Assembly (NCBI GenBank): GCA_028691335.1
Contig: JAQUZK010000081.1
Span: 1-6,456, forward strand
Source of the DNA: Candidatus Izemoplasmatales bacterium
Lineage (GTDB): Bacteria; Bacillota_I; Bacilli_A; Izemoplasmatales; Hujiaoplasmataceae
DNA: 6,456 bases
Direction of reading: 5' to 3'
Under the pieces are notes generated by a model. It saw nothing but the letters and a program-made list of their open reading frames with translations. It made no database searches and had not been told where the DNA came from. Below, one piece after another: positions 6,240 through 6,456 of this stretch. How positions within the stretch are numbered: the first letter of the stretch is position 1; each line of letters starts with the position of its first letter. Position numbers and translations under genes: made by a program.

Positions 6240-6456
6240 TGAAAACCAAAGATTTTGATTATAATTTACCTGAAGAATTAATTGCTCAAACACCTTTAAA
6301 AGTAAGGAGTAATTCACGTCTACTTGTAACTAGTAGAAGTGATTTTAACATAAAGCATGACAATTTCAAAAATATTGGTGAATATTTAAAAAAAGGAGAT
6401 GTTCTTGTTTTAAATAACACTAAAGTTATACCTGCAAGAGTACATGGAACAAAAAA
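6239..6456 (+). CDS. queA: S-adenosylmethionine:tRNA ribosyltransferase-isomerase QueA, N-terminal 72 residues (runs off window)
   Basis: QueA transfers and isomerises the ribose of S-adenosylmethionine onto the 7-aminomethyl-7-deazaguanine placed in tRNA by Tgt, forming epoxyqueuosine at wobble position 34 of GUN-anticodon tRNAs. The N-terminus is diagnostic: FDYNLPEELIAQTPL at 6-20, followed by an R..SRLLV block (23-30) and the family hallmark GDVLVLNNTKVIPARVHG at 53-70. Its ATG shares one base with the ruvB stop (TAATG), and the gene has its own Shine-Dalgarno sequence inside ruvB, so it is the second gene of the ruvB operon. The ruvB-queA order is common in Bacillota, where tgt often follows; that can be expected beyond the right edge. 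The N-terminal part shows no defect. Its presence implies a queuosine-using organism. Confidence 0.95.
   Translation, partial: MKTKDFDYNLPEELIAQTPLKVRSNSRLLVTSRSDFNIKHDNFKNIGEYLKKGDVLVLNNTKVIPARVHGTK

Noticed and set aside
1..6456. CRISPR array, insertion sequence, tRNA or rRNA genes, prophage attachment sites
   Set aside because: No regularly spaced repeats, transposase-like frame, terminal inverted repeats or tRNA-like cloverleaf were seen. Nearly all of the window is coding.

Overview
This window is very AT-rich. It combines a clear Bacillota/Mollicutes-type ruvB-queA pair with two large, lysine-, glutamate-, asparagine- and isoleucine-rich coiled-coil genes. Together these suggest a low-GC Bacillota or Mollicutes relative, for example an Acholeplasma- or Izemoplasma-like organism; this is inference. 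A queuosine gene argues mildly against a host-restricted Mycoplasma, since most of those lack the pathway. No tryptophan codon (TGG or in-frame TGA) occurs in about 2,105 codons, so the window cannot show whether UGA is a stop or Trp.

Layout. Positions 1-1644 (minus strand) hold the N-terminal 548 residues of a coiled-coil protein that runs off the left edge. It has neither a start ATG nor a stop inside the window, so it is easy to miss: it opens with GTG behind a strong AGGAGG. Positions 1655-5110 (minus) encode a complete 1,151-residue, almost glycine-free helical protein. It lies 10 bases upstream of the first gene in the direction of transcription, so the two form one tandem unit. Positions 5111-5234 are a 124-base divergent intergenic region with two back-to-back promoters. 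Positions 5235-6239 (plus) are a complete ruvB. Positions 6239-6456 (plus) are the start of queA, whose ATG shares one base with the ruvB stop.

How the genes relate. ruvB (Holliday-junction branch migration) and queA (queuosine tRNA modification) are ordinary housekeeping genes in a commonly seen order, but ruvA is not directly upstream of ruvB. The divergent pair of giant coiled-coil proteins is the unexplained part. Neither carries a visible nucleotide-binding motif, membrane segment or signal peptide. A collinear match between them near residue 300 suggests that they are distant paralogues. The most conservative reading is a pair of cytoplasmic structural or scaffold proteins acting together. 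Their real function cannot be read from the sequence.
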